NCBI GenBank assembly: GCA_963757115.1
Contig: CAVWQV010000018.1
Coordinates: 62,001-126,000, forward strand
From: CAVWQV01 sp963757115
GTDB lineage: Bacteria > Pseudomonadota > Alphaproteobacteria > Acetobacterales > Acetobacteraceae
Direction of reading: 5' to 3'
DNA: 64,000 bases
Notes under the pieces: generated by a model
Told to the model about the DNA's origin: nothing
What the model saw: only the letters and a program-made list of their open reading frames with translations
Database searches by the model: none
Shown: piece after piece, positions 37,632 through 47,382 of the stretch
Position numbering within the stretch: position 1 is the first letter of the stretch
How the letters are laid out: each line of letters starts with the position of its first letter
Made by a program: the position numbers and the translations under genes

Positions 37632-37673
37632 TGTGGCGGCCACACAGAGATGACGCTGGGCCGGTGTGGCCAC
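37632..37673. promoter_or_regulatory. Two palindromes built on TGTGG/CCACA
   Basis: TGTGG-CGG-CCACA (37632-37644) and GTGGCCAC (37666-37673) lie about 30 bp apart in the 215-bp gap between mobB and an SDR gene, 55-100 bp before the SDR start. Paired dyads of similar sequence suggest an operator, but no regulator gene is adjacent. Confidence 0.35.
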
Positions 37674-37728
37674 TTGCGCCTTTCATCGAGGCAGTGCGAA
37701 ACGGTCGCGACCGGAGGAGGGCCGTCCG

Positions 37729-38595
37729 ATGAAATCTCACCCCGCGCTGGCCGCAGGACGGGTTGCCGTGGTCACGGGTGCTGCAAGCGGGATCGGGCTG
37801 GCCGCCGCGCATCGCTTCGCCTCCATGGGCCTACGCGTTTGCCTGGCCGACCTGAACGCCGCCGTCCTCGACACTGTTGCTACGGAGATCGCCAACGTTG
37901 CTCCGGGCGGGCGATCGGCGATCTTGACGATCCCGACCGATGTCAGTCGGCTCGAGTCGGTCCAGGCACTCCGAGACGAAGTGTATGGCGCGTTCGGGGA
38001 AGTCGCGGTGCTCATGAACAACGCGGGCACTGCGCCCGGCGGCGGTCCGTGGGAGAACATCGACCGCTGGCGTCGCGTGCTCGACGTCAATCTGTGGGGT
38101 GTCATCAACGGCGTGCAAACGTTCACGCCGGCGATGCTGGAGCAGAAGACCGATTGCGCCATCATCAACACCGGCTCCAAGCAGGGCATCACCTGCCCGC
38201 CCGGGGACGCCGCGTACAACGTCAGCAAAGCCGGTGTGAAGGTGCTGACGGAAGCGCTGGCCCACAGCTTGCGCAATGAGGAGGGGCAGCGGATCACCGC
38301 TCATCTGCTGATCCCGGGCTCGACCTTCACCGGCATGACGCGCCGTAATCGCACGGAGAAGCCGCCCGGCGCCTGGATGCCGGATCAGGTGGTGGACGTG
38401 CTGATCACGGGCATGAGCCAGGGAGATTTCTACATCCTCTGCCCGGACAACGAGGTGTCACGCGCCGTCGACAATGGTCGCATTCTGTGGGCGGCGCAGG
38501 ACATCACGGAGAATCGGCCCGCTCTGTCCCGCTGGCACCCGGACTACAAGACGGCGTTCGACGCCTTTCTCGCCGCGAGTGGTGACGCAGATTAG
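37729..38595 (+). CDS. SDR family oxidoreductase
   Basis: 288 residues, intact. The start with GGAGGAGGG upstream gives MKSHPALAAGRVAVVTGAAS. Motifs are TGAASGIGLAAAHRFASMG (NAD(P)-binding), LMNNAGTAPGGGPWENIDRW, NTGSKQGITCPPGDAAYNVS (YxxxK) and LLIPGSTFTGMTRRN. The C-terminal extension (RPALSRWHPDYKTAFDAFLA) is found in a subgroup of uncharacterised SDRs. It converges with znuB. The substrate is unknown. Confidence 0.88.
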   Translation: MKSHPALAAGRVAVVTGAASGIGLAAAHRFASMGLRVCLADLNAAVLDTVATEIANVAPGGRSAILTIPTDVSRLESVQALRDEVYGAFGEVAVLMNNAGTAPGGGPWENIDRWRRVLDVNLWGVINGVQTFTPAMLEQKTDCAIINTGSKQGITCPPGDAAYNVSKAGVKVLTEALAHSLRNEEGQRITAHLLIPGSTFTGMTRRNRTEKPPGAWMPDQVVDVLITGMSQGDFYILCPDNEVSRAVDNGRILWAAQDITENRPALSRWHPDYKTAFDAFLAASGDAD

Positions 38596-38605
38596 GCGTG
38601 CGAAT

Positions 38606-39408
38606 CTAGCGTGGCCGCCAAGCGGGCCAGGGAAGCGCGGTCAGTAGATACACTCCCGCGCTCAGCACAGTGATCCAGAAGCTGCATGGCCAGTCGGTGT
38701 AAAAGGCGAGCGTGAGGCCGAGCCAGGCCTCGCAGAGCGCCAGCGCCGCCGAAAGCAGAACGCCCGTGCCGACGCCCTTTGTCAGCTTGTTGCGCGGCCG
38801 ACGCGGGACCGACCATCAGGGTGAAAACCAGCAGCACGCCAACGATTTGCGCGCATTCCGCGGTCGCCAGCGCAACGATGGCCAGGAACAGCACGGCATA
38901 GAGCCGGAGCGACACGCCCTTGGCTTCCGCCAGCTCGGGCTGAATGCTGGCGAATAGCAATGGGCGAGAGATGATGGCGAGCGCTGCCAAGCTGATCGCG
39001 CCGAGCGCGAGCAACACCCAGACCGTGCTCACATCAACCGCCAGCACGTTGCCGAACAGCAGTGTCGTCGCCTCCGTCGCAAAGGCCGTGAAGAAATGCA
39101 GGAACAGCAAGCCGAAGCCGAGGGAGAGCGAGAGCACCATGCCGATCGCGACATCGCGTTGCGCCAGCCGTTCGCCCAAGAGCCCCATGCCTATGCCGGC
39201 AGCGACGGTCGCCGCGATCAAGCCGCCCAGAGCGGCGTCACTCCGATCAGCACCGCCCCGGTCGCGCCGGTGAAGCCGACGTGGGCGAAAGCGCGTGACC
39301 GGCAAAAGTTTGCGCGCGCAGCACCAGGAAATAGCCCACCACGCCGGAGACGATGGCGACGACCGTCGCGGCCGCGAAGGCGTTGCGCATGAAATCATAG
39401 TCAAACAT
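38606..39408 (-). CDS. znuB: Zinc ABC transporter permease (frameshifts)
   Basis: Inner-membrane permease of the ZnuABC type. Start at 39408 gives MFDYDFMRNAFAAATVVAIV and VLRAQTFAGHALSH, then SGGLIAATVAAGIGMGLLGE-like helices, MVLSLSLGFGLLFLHFF, FGNVLAVDVSTVWVLLALGA, ECAQIVGVLLVFTLMVGPAS and the corrected end FWITVLSAGVYLLTALPWPA. About 267 residues. Frame breaks lie near 39290, 39240 and 38795. Its start overlaps the znuC stop. Confidence 0.88.
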
Positions 39409-40246
39409 GGCTTCGATACCGCGCGGTCGGCGCGCGCCCAAACGAAGTCGTGTGATCGTGCCGGTGCTCGTCGCGTTCCACGTCCTGGTTGCCGGACATG
39501 ACGAAAATCCGGCCCTTGAGGCGCACCACGTCGATCTCGGATCCATAAAGCCGCGACAGTACCGGGCCGGTGATCACCTCGTCCACTCCGCCGATCGCGG
39601 CCTGGCCGCGGCCAAGGTAGAGCACACGATCGAGCACGCCCAGTATCGGGTTCAACTCGTGGGCGCTGAACAGCACCGCGATCCCGAGTTCGGACTGGAG
39701 CGACTTCGCCAGCTCCACCACTCCCCGCTGGTGATGGGGGTCGAGGCTGATCAGCGGCTCATCGAGCAGCAGCAGCCGCGGTCGGCCGACCAGCGCTTGC
39801 GCGAGCAGCAGACGCTGCCGCTCCCCGCCTGACGTTTCTGCGAGCGGGCGAGCGCGCCAGCGCACGGGCGCCCACCATATCGAGCGCCCGATCGACTTCC
39901 GCCCGGCCGTTCTTGCCCGGCAAGGGCAGACCCAGCCGATGGCCGTTGACGCACGCCGGCGACGAAATCCCAGCCGCTGAGGCGCATGCCCGCGATAGGG
40001 CTGCGCACTTGCGGCACGTAGCCGACGGCGGGGTTGCCCCTTGCCGCGGGCCGGCCGAGCACGCGAATGTCGCCGCGAGTGGCGGGAACCAGTCCAAGGA
40101 CGGCGCGCATCAGAGTCGTCTTGCCCGCGCCATTCGGTCCGAGGACGCCGACGAATTCGCAGGCGGCCAATCTCCAGGCTGACTCCGTCCAGAATGACGC
40201 GCCCGCCAAGCGCCAAGCGTACGTCGCGAAATTCGATCGCGTTCAC
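39401..40246 (-). CDS. znuC: Zinc ABC transporter ATP-binding protein (frameshifts)
   Basis: ATPase that energises ZnuB. GTG start at 40246 gives NAIEFRDVRLALGGRVILDG; then, after frame changes near 40170, Walker A VGVLGPNGAGKTTLMRAVLG, ATRGDIRVLGRPAARG and VGYVPQVR. Further breaks near 39960, 39890 and 39830 precede the signature SGGERQRLLLAQALV, Walker B LLLLDEPLISLDPHH and AVLFSAHELNPIL. Length about 281 residues. It lies 5 bp after znuA and overlaps znuB. Confidence 0.88.
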   Translation of the reverse strand: MNAIEFRDVRLALGGRVILDGVSLEIGRLRIRRRPRTEWRGQDDSDARRPWTGSRHSRRHSRARPARGKGQPRRRLRAASAQPYRGHAPQRLGFRRRRASTAIGWVCPCRARTAGRKSIGRSIWWAPVRWRARPLAETSGGERQRLLLAQALVGRPRLLLLDEPLISLDPHHQRGVVELAKSLQSELGIAVLFSAHELNPILGVLDRVLYLGRGQAAIGGVDEVITGPVLSRLYGSEIDVVRLKGRIFVMSGNQDVERDEHRHDHTTSFGRAPTARYRSHV

Positions 40247-40251
40247 CCGGC

Positions 40252-41118
40252 CTATCTCGGCAGCGCCCGGTCCAGGGCATCGAGCTCGCCCTGCATCCAT
40301 GTCTGGTAGTTCTTTCCGGGCGGCTCGGTCTCGGTGGCACCCAGCACCGGCACATGCGACGCCTTAGCCAGCTTTTCCATCCGTCGAGCGACCGGATCGG
40401 AGGCCTGGCTGTTGTAGACCAGCAATCGCACTTGATGCGTCTTGAGATCGTTCTCGAAGGCAGCGACGTCGGACGCGCTGGGCTCGGTGTTGTTCATCAC
40501 CGCGAGCTGGAATGAAAGGTTGCGGACCTGCATTCCGAGAGCCGCGAACATGTAGCCGAACACGGGCTCCGTCGCGGTCACGGGCGTGCCCGCCAGGCGA
40601 TCGCGCAAATCCGCGATCTTGGTCTGGATCGGCCGCAGAGACTGCTGGAACTGCGTCAGGCGCTGCTGGTAGTCGGCTTGGTGAGCCGGATCGGCGCGGG
40701 TCAACTCCTCCGCCACGGCGCTGGCCAGAGCAAGCATGGTGGCTGGATCGTACCAGATATGCGGGTTGTCGCCGGTTTTCTTGCCCACGAGGTCGGCGAC
40801 GACGATTGCCTTGCGGTCGGGGCCGCGAGCGGCGCCCAGCAGCTTCTCCATCCAGGGATCGTAGCCGATGCCGCTGTAGATGACGATCTGAGCCGCCGAG
40901 ATTTCGCGTGCGACCGAGGGGCTTGCCTCGAACAGATGCGGGTCCTGGTCAGGGTTGCTCAGAATGCTCGTGACTTTCGCGCTCCCGCCGCCGATCTGCT
41001 GGGCGACGTCACCGTAGAAGTTCTCGGCAGCCACAACGCTGACGGCAGCCGCGGCCCGCGTCAGAAGCGGCGGTGTCAGCAGGGGCGCAAGGGCCACCAA
41101 AAGTGTGAGCCATTTCAC
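40252..41118 (-). CDS. znuA: Zinc/metal ABC transporter substrate-binding protein
   Basis: Periplasmic cluster A-I metal-binding protein. The GTG start at 41118 gives a signal peptide (KWLTLLVALAPLLTPPLLTR, then AAAAVSVVAAENFYGDVAQQ). Metal-ligand motifs are DQDPHLFEASPS, GDNPHIWYDPATM and EPSASDVAAFENDLK. 288 residues, intact. The His-rich loop common in enterobacterial ZnuA is absent between VVADLVGKKTGD and NPHIWYDP, so sequence alone would allow Mn or Zn; the operon and Zur-like site favour zinc. Confidence 0.85.
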   Translation of the reverse strand: MKWLTLLVALAPLLTPPLLTRAAAAVSVVAAENFYGDVAQQIGGGSAKVTSILSNPDQDPHLFEASPSVAREISAAQIVIYSGIGYDPWMEKLLGAARGPDRKAIVVADLVGKKTGDNPHIWYDPATMLALASAVAEELTRADPAHQADYQQRLTQFQQSLRPIQTKIADLRDRLAGTPVTATEPVFGYMFAALGMQVRNLSFQLAVMNNTEPSASDVAAFENDLKTHQVRLLVYNSQASDPVARRMEKLAKASHVPVLGATETEPPGKNYQTWMQGELDALDRALPR

Positions 41119-41364
41119 CAGAGTGGTCCGCAGGACAGATTGGATCGCCACCTGAACTGAGGTCGACGACGCTATAACGTGGCGTCCTTCTAGTCCAGCC
41201 GTGGAACGATACCGCCCATCCCGTGGGGTTTCGAGGCCAGCGTGTTTGAAGGCAGCGCACGCTGTGTCTCCGTACTGCCCATTGCCGCTCTTTCTGCTGG
41301 TGTGATCGGTGCTTGGGATAGCCCGAGCGTTGCCGATTAGTTTGACGGTGGAGCGGTGCAAACA

Positions 41365-43660
41365 TTAGAACCGCTGTGCGATGCCCGCGAGGATGGTCCG
41401 GCGCAGCCCGAATTGCGGGGCGCCAACCCCGACACCGGTTCCGTCGCGGATCTCATACGTGCGGTCAAACAGGTTGATGACGTCCAGCCGCAGCTGCGTC
41501 GGCCCTATGTAGCCGGTCCTAATGGTCTGTCCCATCGACAGGTTGACGGTAAAGTCCCCCGGCAACGCCCGGCCATTCGGTACATCCCCGTCCGCTCGAA
41601 GGCCGCTTCCCACCAACAGGTCGGCCGACAGCCGCGCCGGATAGTTTGTACCCGAGAAGAGCGTGTACGCGGCACCCCCGGAGCCGGTCCAGCGCTGGTC
41701 GTGGTCGAGATGGATCCAGTGCCCGCTGATATAGTTGAGGTCGGATTCGCTGAAGTTGAATTGCGACGAGACGATATCCTTCCCGATCGCGCGGGAATAC
41801 GCGACGTTGCCGTAGAGCGACAACGGCCCGCGGTCATACGAGGGTACTGAACTCGACGCCGTCCACCTGGCCCAGCCGGTAGTTGAAGGCGGAAAGGATG
41901 ATCGGCGCGCCGAACTGCCCCTCATCGATCAGGTTGCTGGCCGACTTGTAGTAGCCGTCGACGCCCACCCGCAGGCCCGGCAGGATCACCTGATCGACGC
42001 CCAGGTCGAAGTAGTTGTCCCGCTCGGCCTTGACGGTGTCGTTTTGCGTGACCTCCGGCGCCGCCGATGTGCCAACGAACTGCGTCACGGTGTTGCCCGA
42101 CACCAACTCAAACGGCGGCGGGATGAAGTAGCGAGAGTAGCCGCCGTGTACAGTAGTGCCTTCGAGTGGCTTCCACACGGCGTTGAAGCGCGGGCTGACC
42201 TGGCTTTCGTTGGTGTATTCGTTCACCTGATCGAAGCGGAGGCCGTAGTTGATGGTGAGCTTCGGCATCACCCGCCACTCATCCTGCAGGTAGACGCCGA
42301 ACAGCGTGCCGGTCCGGCCGTTTCCGTCGTGGATGTTGAACGGCTGGTCGGAGTTGGTGATCGTGCCGCCCATTGGCTGGATCGCGGAGGTGATGCCGCC
42401 GCCCTGGTCGCCGCCCGGCGATCCGCCCATCGCCGGCAGGACCAGCGAGTCCGTGCTTGAGACATTGCGTTCACCCGAGACTTGGAAGCCGGCGCGGATC
42501 GTGTGCCAGTCGTTCACGCGCCAGCTCGCGTCCGTCTGCTCGCCGGTGGAAAACAGCGAGCGTGCGGCGGTCTGAGAAACGCCGTTGAACAGCAGGTCGC
42601 CGATCGGATCGGGAGTGTAGTAGAGGCTGCTGTAGCGCGTGAACACGGAGGTCTGCACGTCGAGCGTGCCCCAGTGCTTCTGCAACGACAGGATGCCGAA
42701 ATCAGTGATCTCGCGCTGATGCTGCGTCAAGGTGGAGCTATCGAAGTCGCTGATGCCGTTCACCGTGAGGCCGAGCTGCGGTGATTGTCCGGGGTTGTTC
42801 GGAATCTGGAAGAACTGGTTGGAGTAGCCCGCGAGAAAGCTGACCCGCGTCGTGTCATCGATCAGCCCGGACACGTGGACTAGGCCGTGCGTCTGATTCG
42901 ACAAGTCATGGATCGGGTTGAAGCTGCTGGTCGGGTTCTCGATGCCGACGCGCGTATGGAGGAAGTCGCCGGTGTAGAAATAATCGATGGGTCCCTTGGA
43001 TCCGCCGTACGAGATACTGGGCTGGAAATAGTCGCGTGCGCCGCCGTAGATCGAGATTTCGCCACCCGGATCGGTCCGGCCCGATTTGGTGGTGATGTCA
43101 ACCACGCCCGCGGTGTTGAACCCATACTGCGCCGGCAGGGACCCGGTGATCAGCGACAATGAGTGAGCAAAGCGGGTTTGGAGTGTCTGTCCGAACACGG
43201 CCAAGCCCTCCGGGAGCTGTACGCCGTCCAGCCGGTACTGCACTTCGTTGTGGTCGCCGCGCACGTGGATCTGGCCAAAGGAGTCTTGTGCGACGCCGGG
43301 CGCCTGCAACAGGACCTGATTGAGCGGCGCGTTATCGCCCTGCGGCAGCGTTTCGATCGCTTGGCGGCTGAAATCGTATCGGGTCGCGCCCAGGTTGGGC
43401 TGGAGCTGACTGCGGGCCTGATCAAGTCGGCGGCTGACCACATCCACGTCGGGTAAGACCAGAGTCTGGCCGAAGCTCGCATTACTGCCGGGGTCTCCCG
43501 TCGTGCCGGTCCCAACGCCCATTTGTCGCGCTGGCGGCGGGGGGGATGTTGGCGAAAGTTCTGTCGTTGTCGGCCCGGGATCGGCTGCGACGCCCAGTGT
43601 GGCGGGTGCGAGTAGCATGCCGAAGGCCGTTCCCAAACACGTCGCGCGCACCAACGCCAT
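41365..43660 (-). CDS. TonB-dependent receptor, probably zinc-linked (one frameshift)
   Basis: Outer-membrane beta-barrel importer of about 765 residues, in front of znuACB. Start 43660 (MALVRATCLGTAFGMLLAPA) has AGAGGGA upstream and gives a signal peptide. The plug holds LPQGDNAPLNQVLLQAPGVA, HVRGDHNEVQYRLDGVQLPE and FNTAGVVDITTKSGR. Barrel strands follow, including DEWRVMPKLTINYGLRFDQV. A frame change near 41845 leads to RTGYIGPTQLRLDVINLFDR and the C-terminal aromatic residue AGIAQRF expected for barrel assembly. By position it is a ZnuD-like receptor. The substrate is inferred. Confidence 0.85.
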
Positions 43661-43716
43661 AGAAAGATCCCTCTTGGCCACGCCGTCGTGCGAACAGCCG
43701 GTGACACAATCCAAAA

Positions 43717-43731
43717 TGTTATATTATATCA
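43717..43731. promoter_or_regulatory. Zur-box-like palindrome
   Basis: TGTTATATTATATCA matches the proteobacterial Zur operator pattern TGTTATANTATAACA at 14 of 15 positions (N counted as a match), in an AT-rich patch (43713-43733) of a GC-rich genome. It lies 57 bp before the TonB receptor start and about 70 bp before the divergent hydrolase-like gene, so one site could control both directions. The zur gene itself is not in the window. Confidence 0.7.
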
Positions 43732-43800
43732 ATTGAGGCGTCCAGAGGCTCGGCAGGGGTATGCAAGGCATGGCTCTTCGGCCTTAGGGCCGCGTTGCAG

Positions 43801-44757
43801 ATGTGCGCGCGAGTGCTAAGGAGGACGGGCGAGACGCTGGCTCTGCTCTGTGTGGAGGGTGCGATCCTCAAGCCGAAGCCGCGGCAAAGGCCGCCAACGC
43901 GCGAGCTTCTCTGGTCGTGGCAGGGGCATAGGATCACGCTTGGGGTCGATGAGGCGGGAGACGGCCCGCCAGTGCTGTTGCTGCCCGCGCTGAGTTCCAT
44001 TTCTACCCGCCACGAGATGCGCCCGCTCATGGGCAAGCTCGCGCATCGGGCTCACTTGATCGCTACCGACTGGCCAGGCTTCGGCGACCAGCCGCGACCC
44101 ATGATCGCGTGGACACCCGATCTGCTTTCCTCGTTTCTCGAGCAGTTCGTGCGCGCAGAAGTCCCTCCGCTCCACGCCACGATTGCTGCCGGACACGCCG
44201 CAACCTACGCACTGCACTTGGCCGCCCGGAACCCGGGAATCCTCGGCCGCCTCGTGCTGCTCGCGCCCACTTGGCGCGGCCCGCTCCCGACGATGGCCGG
44301 CGGAGACCGTCCGCTGTTTCGCCGAATCCGGCGCGCGGTCGAAGCCCCGGTCGTTGGACCGTTGCTCTATCGCGTGAACGTCAACCCTCTTGTTGTCCGT
44401 ATGATGATTGCCGGGCACGTGTACAGTGACCCGCGCGTCCTCTCGGCCGAGCAGACGAGGGAGAAGCAACGGGTGATCGCGGCGCAGGGCAGCCGGTTCG
44501 GTTCGGCGGCCTTCGTGACGGGAGGACTGGACCGGGTTCACAGCCGCGAGGCGTTTCTCGATCTGGCGCGTAGGGCTGAAGGCGAGATTCTGGTCGTCTA
44601 CGGTGACGAGACGCCGCCCAAGTCACGTTCGGAGATGGAGGCGCTCGCTGGTCTGCCCGAGGTGCGGTCCGCCGTTGCACCACGTGGCAAACTCGGCTTC
44701 TACGAGGAGTTTTCCGAAGAGACAGCTCCTGTTGTCGAAAGCTTTCTGTTCGCCTGA
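43801..44757 (+). CDS. Alpha/beta-hydrolase-fold protein lacking catalytic Ser and His
   Basis: About 318 residues, intact. The fold is clear: PVLLLPALSSISTRHEMRPL, LIATDWPGFGDQPRPMIAWT, LVLLAPTWRGPLPTMAG, ILVVYGDETPPKSRSEMEAL. At the nucleophile elbow, however, the motif is AAGHAATYAL, where the usual serine (GHSxG) is alanine, encoded GCC. At the usual catalytic His position near the C-terminus the sequence is GKLGFYEEFSEET. The protein is therefore probably a non-hydrolytic binding or regulatory homologue. It diverges from the zinc receptor gene and may share its Zur-like site. The start is uncertain (ATG 43801 chosen). Confidence 0.75.
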   Translation: MCARVLRRTGETLALLCVEGAILKPKPRQRPPTRELLWSWQGHRITLGVDEAGDGPPVLLLPALSSISTRHEMRPLMGKLAHRAHLIATDWPGFGDQPRPMIAWTPDLLSSFLEQFVRAEVPPLHATIAAGHAATYALHLAARNPGILGRLVLLAPTWRGPLPTMAGGDRPLFRRIRRAVEAPVVGPLLYRVNVNPLVVRMMIAGHVYSDPRVLSAEQTREKQRVIAAQGSRFGSAAFVTGGLDRVHSREAFLDLARRAEGEILVVYGDETPPKSRSEMEALAGLPEVRSAVAPRGKLGFYEEFSEETAPVVESFLFA

Positions 44758-44973
44758 GCCGCTGCTGGCACGGCCGAACGTCGAGCTGTGCGCTGCGCAC
44801 CGCCTCGATGTCGGGCCGGAACTGAAGATGGCACCTCCACGACGCGCGAGTGCACTATCACGCGAACCAGCGAGCGCACTTGCGCCAGGCAATGTATCGG
44901 GTGCCAATATCTCAGCGCCTTGTGCGGCGGACCGTTCGTCCGCGTGACGGCCCATAACCAGGAGCTCGCATCC

Positions 44974-46932
44974 ATGGATGTCGGCGTCGAGCATACCAAT
45001 GCCGAGACGGCGCAGGCGTCGAGCCACCCCCTCGACCCGCTGACCGCCGCCGAACTCTCCCAAGTGGTCGCGACTATTCGGTCGCATTTCGACTGGGGCG
45101 ACGACCTGCGCGTCGAAACCATCGACCTCGACGAGCCGGCAAAGGAGATCGTGCGGAACCACTCGCGCGGCGCCGAGGTGGCGCGGACCGCCCGCTTCAA
45201 CGTCTACCGGCGTGGCTTTCCGGGGGTTTGGCAGGGCAAGGTCGATCTGCGAACCGGCGAGGTAAGAGACCAACGGTTTCGTGCCGACGCGCGCGCCATG
45301 GTCGCGGTGCAGGAGGTGCTGCTGATCGAAAAGACGGTCAAGGCCGACCCCGTTTCCAGGAAGCGCTCCGCCGCCGCGGGTTGATCAACTCGCTCGAGTT
45401 CATCTGCATCGACCCCTGGACGGTCGGCGATTTCGGGTTCGAAGCGGAGCAGGGGCGGCGACTGCTCAACTGCTTCGTCTGGATGCGCACCTTTCCGCTC
45501 GACAACTACTACGCCCACCCGGTCGAAGGCCTTCATGCCATGATCGACCTCAACACGATCGAGGTGGTCAAGGTCGAGGACCATTTTGAGGAGCGGGGCG
45601 ACTACATCCCCGTGCCGCTGACGCCGCTGAACTACGACCGCGACCTGTTGGCGGAGTTCCGCCCGCCCTCGGCCCCACTCGATGTCGTGCAGCCGGAAGG
45701 TGCCGGGTTCCGCATCGACGGCCAGCGCATCGTCGTGGGAGAACTGGGACGTCCGCGTCGGCTTCAACGGCCGCGAGGGGCTGGTGCTGCACGAGGTCGG
45801 ATACTCCCACAAGGGCTTGCGCCGCCCGATCCTGTACCGCGCCTCCATCGCCGAAATGGTCGTGCCGTACGGCAATCCCGAGGGCAGTCACTTCCGCAAG
45901 AACGTGTTCGACAGCGGCGAGATCGGGTTCGGCCGGATGGCGAACTCGCTGGCGCTCGGCTGCGACTGTCTCGGCGTCATCCACTATTTCGACGTGGTGG
46001 TGCCGGACCTGTTCGGGCAGGCGCGCACCATCGAGCGGGCGATCTGCGTCCATGAGGAGGATAGCGGCCTCGCGTGGAAGCACTTCGATGTGCGCAGCGA
46101 CCGCACCGAGGTGCGCCGCGCGCGCCGCCTGGTGATCTCGTCGATCTCGACCATCGGCAACTACGAATACGCATCCTACTGGTATCTCCATCAGGACGGG
46201 CGCATCGAGTACGAGATGAAGGCGACCGGGATCATCAACACCGCCGCCTGCCATCCGGGGCAGCCTGGCAGATGGGGCAACGAGGTGGCGCCGGGGATCG
46301 TCGGCCACTTCCACCAGCATGTGTTCTGTGCCCGGTTGGACATGGAGGTGGATGGCCCGACCAACACGGTCATGGAGGTCGACACCGAAGTTCCACCTCC
46401 CGGCCCGGGGAACCCGTACGGCAATGCCTTCTATCAGGTGGAACGGCCGTTGACGCGGGAAAGCGAAGCGCGCCGCGACGTCGATTTCTCGCGCATGCGC
46501 TCCTGGAAGATCGTCAACCCGCGGAAGCGAAACTGGGTCGGCCAGCCGACCGGCTACAAGTTGGAGACCGGCTCGGCGGTTCGGCCGTTCACTCACCCGG
46601 ACAGCCCCTCTGGCCGGCGCGGCCGGTTCATCCAGCATCAGCTCTGGGTCACGGCGTACCATCCGGAGGAGCGGTTCCCGGCCGGCGAGTTCGTCAACCA
46701 GTCCAACGGCAGCGAGGGGATCGAGGCCTGGATGCAAGCCGACCGGCCAATCGAGGACGCCGACATCGTGCTCTGGCACAGCTTCGGCCTGCATCACCTG
46801 CCGCGGCCGGAGGACCATCCGGTGCAGCCCTGCATCTCGTGCGGGTTCACACTGATGCCGTACGGCTTCTTCGACCAGAACCCGGTGATCGACCTTCCGC
46901 CGACCGCGAACAAGGCAAGCTGCTGCGCGTGA
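44974..46932 (+). CDS. Copper amine oxidase (two frameshifts)
   Basis: Topaquinone enzyme oxidising primary amines to aldehydes with release of ammonia and hydrogen peroxide. About 652 residues. Start 44974 has AGGAG upstream. The cofactor tyrosine is in STIGNYEYASYWYLHQDGR (Tyr codon 46162-46164). The catalytic base region is VIHYFDVVVPDLFG. Copper ligands are in GHFHQHVFCARLDMEVDG and VLWHSFGLHHLPRPEDHPV. Frame changes near 45355 and 45745 fall before the catalytic domain. No signal peptide is seen, so it is probably cytoplasmic, unlike E. coli TynA. Confidence 0.92.
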
Positions 46933-47135
46933 ACGCGCGGCCGTTTTTCTCAATCACAGCTTACACGTGAGGTGATGCAAACGGCGCCTTGCTGCCTCGT
47001 TCCGGGAGTGCCGATGCCGCACCCCTGAGCAATATTGTCGCAACTACGTACACAGTACCGGAGTGCGGTCTTTTGTGGGTTGCATGTTAGCCGGCGGCTG
47101 CGATGCTGCTGCGATGCAACTCCGGGGTGGCAACG

Positions 47136-47348
47136 ATGTCGGGTCGGAAGCGCGTGATAGCGGTTTGGTTCATCGCGGATATCCTGCTCGGCTTGCTGCC
47201 GCCGCTTTACTGGGCGGCTAGCGGCCCGACGCCGCCGATTTTCGGCCTGCCCCTCTCCGTGGTGTACTTCCTGCTGGTCGGAGTTTTTATCTCGGCCAGT
47301 GTCGTCGTCGCCTTCACGATGGAACGGCGCGAGGGCAGCCTGACCTGA
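47136..47348 (+). CDS. Small two-helix membrane protein preceding the symporter (DUF3311-like)
   Basis: 70 residues from ATG 47136 (MSGRKRVIAVWFIADILLGL), preceded by GGGGTGG. Two hydrophobic helices flank SGPTPPIFGLPLSVVYF, matching the small DUF3311-type subunits encoded before sodium:solute symporters. The gap to the symporter is 34 bp, so they are probably co-transcribed. Confidence 0.75.
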   Translation: MSGRKRVIAVWFIADILLGLLPPLYWAASGPTPPIFGLPLSVVYFLLVGVFISASVVVAFTMERREGSLT

Positions 47349-47382
47349 GTCGCTGAGTGGACCACCGCCGGAGAACGCAGCC

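Noticed and set aside
45568..46953. Minus-strand open frame of 461 codons
   Set aside because: It is antisense to the copper amine oxidase and has the composition of a shadow frame.
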